Below are positions 61,792 to 64,000 of a stretch of DNA of 64,000 nt, in pieces. Every line of letters starts with the position of its first letter. Position 1 is the first letter of the stretch. The stretch is from CAVRXQ01 sp963725215. Its GTDB lineage: Bacteria > Actinomycetota > Acidimicrobiia > Acidimicrobiales > Bog-793. Under the pieces are notes generated by a model. The model did not search any database. It was given only the letters and a program-made list of their open reading frames with translations, and was not told where the DNA came from. The DNA lies in assembly GCA_963725215.1 (NCBI GenBank), contig CAVRXQ010000007.1, positions 682,001 to 746,000 on the forward strand, in the 5' to 3' direction. The translations under genes and the position numbers were made by a program.

Positions 61792-63226
61792 TTCAATCGG
61801 TCGTCGCAACACCGCCCTGTTGCAGAGAGGATAGATACTTATCGAAGGCCTCGGCGGGGGTCCTCCAGCCGAGTGTCTTGCGCGGTCGGTTGTTGAGCGC
61901 GTTTGCGACTGCCTCGATCTCTTCGGCGCGCCATCGCGACAAGTCGGTTCCTTTCGGGAAGTACTGGCGCAGCAGGCCATTGGTGTTTTCGTTGGTCCCG
62001 CGTTGCCACGGGCTCTGCGGATCCGCGAAGTAGACGGGGACTCCGGTCTCGACCTTGAACTGGGCGTGTGCCGACATCTCCTTGCCGCGATCCCATGTGA
62101 GCGATCGGCGCAGTTGTTCGGGCAGGGTGGTGATCGTGGACGCGAGCGCGTTCTTCATCGTGATCGCTCCGTAGCCGGCGAGCGCTGGCCCGTTCTTGGT
62201 GCGTCGGATGACGCCGTAGCCCTCCTCGCGAGGCAGGTGGATCAACATCGTGAACCTCGTGGTGCGCTCGACGAGGGTTCCGATGGCGGAGCGCTCCAGC
62301 CCGATGAGCAGGTCGCCTTCCCAGTGTCCCGGCACGGCGCGGTCCTCGGCCTCGGCCGGGCGCTCGCTGATCATCACCTCGGGCACGACGTGCGCCCAGG
62401 CGTTGCGCCTCGCCCGGGCCTGGGGGACGCGCAGCGCTCGACCCGTGCGCAAGCAGGCGACCAGTTCCCGCCTGAGGGCGCCACGGCTTTGCACATACAG
62501 CGCCTGGTAGATCGCCTCGTGGCTGATCCGCATGGACTCATCATCCGGGAAATCGACCTTGAGCCGCTGGGAGATCTGCTCGGGGCTCCACCCGTTCACC
62601 CAGCGGCGATCCCCGCGGTGGGGTTTGTTCCTGCCCTGCCAGGGTGCGGTCGCGGGGCCCTGAACCGGCGTCCCGTCCGAACGGCGGACGTGGCCGGCCA
62701 GCCGCTCCTGAACGTACTCGCGCAGCCGCTCGTTGGCGACGAGCTTGGCCGCCTTGGGGCGCTGAGCCACGAGCTCGGCCTTCCACTGGGCCACCGACGC
62801 TCGATACTCGAGCTTGCCCGCTCGGGTGGCGGCGTTGCGGCGCAACTCCCGCGAGACCGTCGATGGGCTCGTCCCAATCGGCGGGCCATCTCCCGAACCC
62901 CGGCACCTTGCGCCTTCAAGATCGCGATCTCCTCGCGTTCCGAAAACGACAGGTAGCGGCCCGACACCGAAAGATCGATAAGGGTTCATGCCGCCACGTG
63001 ACGGAACCACCCTCGTACCCGACCGGGGAGAGACACGCGGACTCGTCCGCCGCCTCCTCGCTCTGACACCACGAGCATTGCCGGCCAGAACCCGCTCGGT
63101 CCTCGCGCCATGCGGCCGTCGGGAGCACCCGGCGAATTGATCGCCTCGATCCATCCGCCCTTCCTCTTCCCCTGCCGGCCCCCCATCCGACACCTCCAGC
63201 TCGAGGTGTTGCGACGACCGGTTGAG
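61792..63226 (-). mobile_element. IS30-family insertion sequence inside IS3 OrfB
   Basis: 22-base inverted repeats with two differences: 61792-61813 (TTCAATCGGTCGTCGCAACA then CC) and the complement of 63205-63226. The outermost few bases and the target duplication are not clear. One transposase gene on the minus strand fills most of it; its stop lies in the left repeat. 62968-63204 between the gene start and the right repeat holds no gene. It is the youngest layer of this nest. Confidence 0.85.
61793..62967 (-). CDS. IS30-family transposase (one frameshift)
   Basis: From GTG 62967: YLSFSEREEIAILKAQGAGV and REMARRLG form the N-terminal helix-turn-helix, continued after the shift by TSPSTVSRELRRNAATRAG. 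The shift is at CCC 62873-62875 (one base missing). The DDE core is intact: GHWEGDLLIGL, LTWDRGKEMSAHAQF and SPWQRGTNENTNGLLRQYFP. About 391 residues if repaired, normal for IS30. With only one homopolymer indel it could be functional in the real genome. Confidence 0.87.
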
Positions 63227-63582
63227 TTCGCCCAATACCTGTGTATCCGCTACACCCAGCGGCTCGTCGATATCGGCTTGTCTTGCTCGCCTCGGTCGGC
63301 TCTCGATCGGTGACTCCTATGACAACGCGCTCGCCGAGACCGTCAACTGGGGCTTTACAAGACCGAGCTCATCGAACCCCGAGGGACCCTGGAGCTCAGC
63401 AGACGACGTCGAGTGGGCGACGCTCACCTACGTCGACTGGTTCAACAACCGCCGGCTTCACGGTGAGATCGGAATGGTGCCGCCTGCTGAACTTGAAGCC
63501 GCCTACTACCGTCAGAACACCCCGGCGTTAACCGTCGGTTCCAAAACCAGAGAGTCTCTATGAAACCCGGGGCGGTTCAAAC

Positions 63583-64000
63583 CGCTGTCGTCGGACCTAG
63601 ACGAAACGATGTGAAGATCTGACACTACGAGTAATGCCATCAACGATGTCTTGATCCCAGGTGACAAAGATGTCCCCTGATTCCTCGTTCCGTGCACCGC
63701 ATTCGAACAAACGGCGTCGATCGATTGCGGTTGGGAGTGTTCTGTTAGCCGTTTGCCTTGGCGCATCACTGACCGCTGCGATTTGGAGATACGTTTCGCG
63801 TTCGCCCGACAGTGGCGGGTGCATCTGCACCATCAGGTTCACAGCCGCATCGGACCGTCCGAAACGCGCTCGACACCACTGGGTGAACGTTTGCGGACTG
63901 AGTAATAGCTTCGAGGGTAAACGATCGGTTTTTGCAGCGACGCATCTTCTCTCGAAAAGTCACGTTGCGTGGCATTCCGATCATATGGAGCGCGAACTCT
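63583..64000. other. Window end, no recognisable gene
   Basis: About 420 bases of lower GC than most of the window. The longest frames are on the minus strand (63597-63842, 81 residues, containing TYLQIAAVSDAPRQTAN and GDIFVTWDQDIVDG; and 63766-63984), with no known motif, and they overlap each other. A partial gene entering from the right cannot be excluded. Confidence 0.4.

Larger units (their letters stand above)
61189..63563 (+). pseudogene. IS3-family transposase OrfB, frameshifted and interrupted
   Basis: Left part in three frames: FGVEPICRVLQFAPATYYAA, EELKAEITRVFDENRR, VYGADKVWTQLNREGTRVAR, and VADLTYVRTGAGFVYIAFIV with the first catalytic Asp, up to GLVHHSDAGS near 61780. The IS30-family element lies here. 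The right part resumes at about 63232: IRYTQRLVDIGLSCS, then IGDSYDNALAETVNWGF with the catalytic Glu, and YVDWFNNRRLHGEIGMVPPAE, ending at TGA 63561-63563 inside the right inverted repeat. Confidence 0.85.
60810..63579 (+). mobile_element. IS3-family insertion sequence, itself split by an IS30-family element
   Basis: Inverted repeats: left TGAAGCGCCCCGGGAATCC (60810-60828), right end reading inwards TGAACCGCCCCGGGTTTC (63562-63579). AAC flanks both ends (60807-60809, 63580-63582), a 3-bp duplication as IS3 elements make. Without the inner element it would be about 1335 bases, a normal size. OrfA and OrfB remnants are both present and heavily frameshifted. Confidence 0.85.

Noticed and set aside
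58150..64000. Right attachment site repeating the tRNA-Val 3' end
   Set aside because: I looked for TTCGAGTCCGTC and the acceptor end again downstream and did not find a copy in this window.

Overview
The window is high-GC bacterial chromosome with many GTG starts and tight ATGA/GTGA gene overlaps. The order xerC-rpsB-tsf-pyrH-frr-cdsA-dxr-rseP-ispG, an HU protein with a long Lys/Arg/Ala/Pro tail, a pafBC pair, F420-related genes (cofC and a deazaflavin-type oxidoreductase) and a MtrAB-LpqB-like operon all point to Actinomycetota. Secreted propeller-repeat proteins and a DUF929-VKOR pair make class Acidimicrobiia my best guess (inference, not proven).

Layout. 1-7 kb: a partial secreted repeat protein, a class II DAHP synthase with a frameshift, nadD-rsfS, then a response regulator/histidine kinase/GerMN lipoprotein operon and xerC. 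7-17.2 kb: a colinear translation, lipid and isoprenoid operon (rpsB, tsf, pyrH, frr, cdsA, dxr, rseP, ispG), followed by a probable disulfide-forming pair (DUF929 protein + VKOR). 17.2-25.3 kb: a YhaO/YhaN-like phosphoesterase-ATPase pair, a membrane glycosyltransferase-like protein, a class III aminotransferase and an alpha/beta-hydrolase-fold lipoprotein that lacks its serine nucleophile. 25.3-30.4 kb: a deleted group II intron ending against the start codon of a threonine-aldolase-like gene, then a SIMPL protein, arfB, a lipoprotein, an F420-type oxidoreductase and an ASCH protein. 30.4-36.3 kb: three paralogous secreted propeller proteins split by clpP and tRNA-Leu. 36.5-43.9 kb: a surface-glycan cluster with glycosyltransferases, a Wzm/Wzt-type ABC exporter and a UPF0104 membrane protein. 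44-50.9 kb: pafBC, then a MobF relaxase convergent with a VirD4/TraG-type coupling protein, then HU. 50.9-57 kb: PIG-L deacetylase, cofC, gpsA, rnhB, a DMT transporter, glutamate dehydrogenase, a DUF4232 lipoprotein and tRNA-Val. 57.1-64 kb: an accessory region beginning with an integrase beside tRNA-Val and holding an IS256-family element inside a collagen-like gene and an IS30-family element inside an IS3-family element.

Most interesting points: (i) a relaxase-coupling protein pair with no other transfer genes in view, whose relaxase keeps the His triad but has lost its helicase motifs in frame, with hairpins at both outer edges; (ii) a collagen-like gene that can be reconstructed exactly by removing IS256 and one 9-bp target duplication; (iii) the group II intron remnant abutting a start codon; (iv) the VKOR-DUF929 pair; (v) single-base frameshifts in short homopolymers in otherwise normal genes (aroG, rseP, the ABC permease, the IS30 transposase), more likely assembly errors than biology.

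Limits: everything here is read by eye. Family names come from recognised motifs, not from searches; start codons and mobile-element ends are the least certain coordinates.
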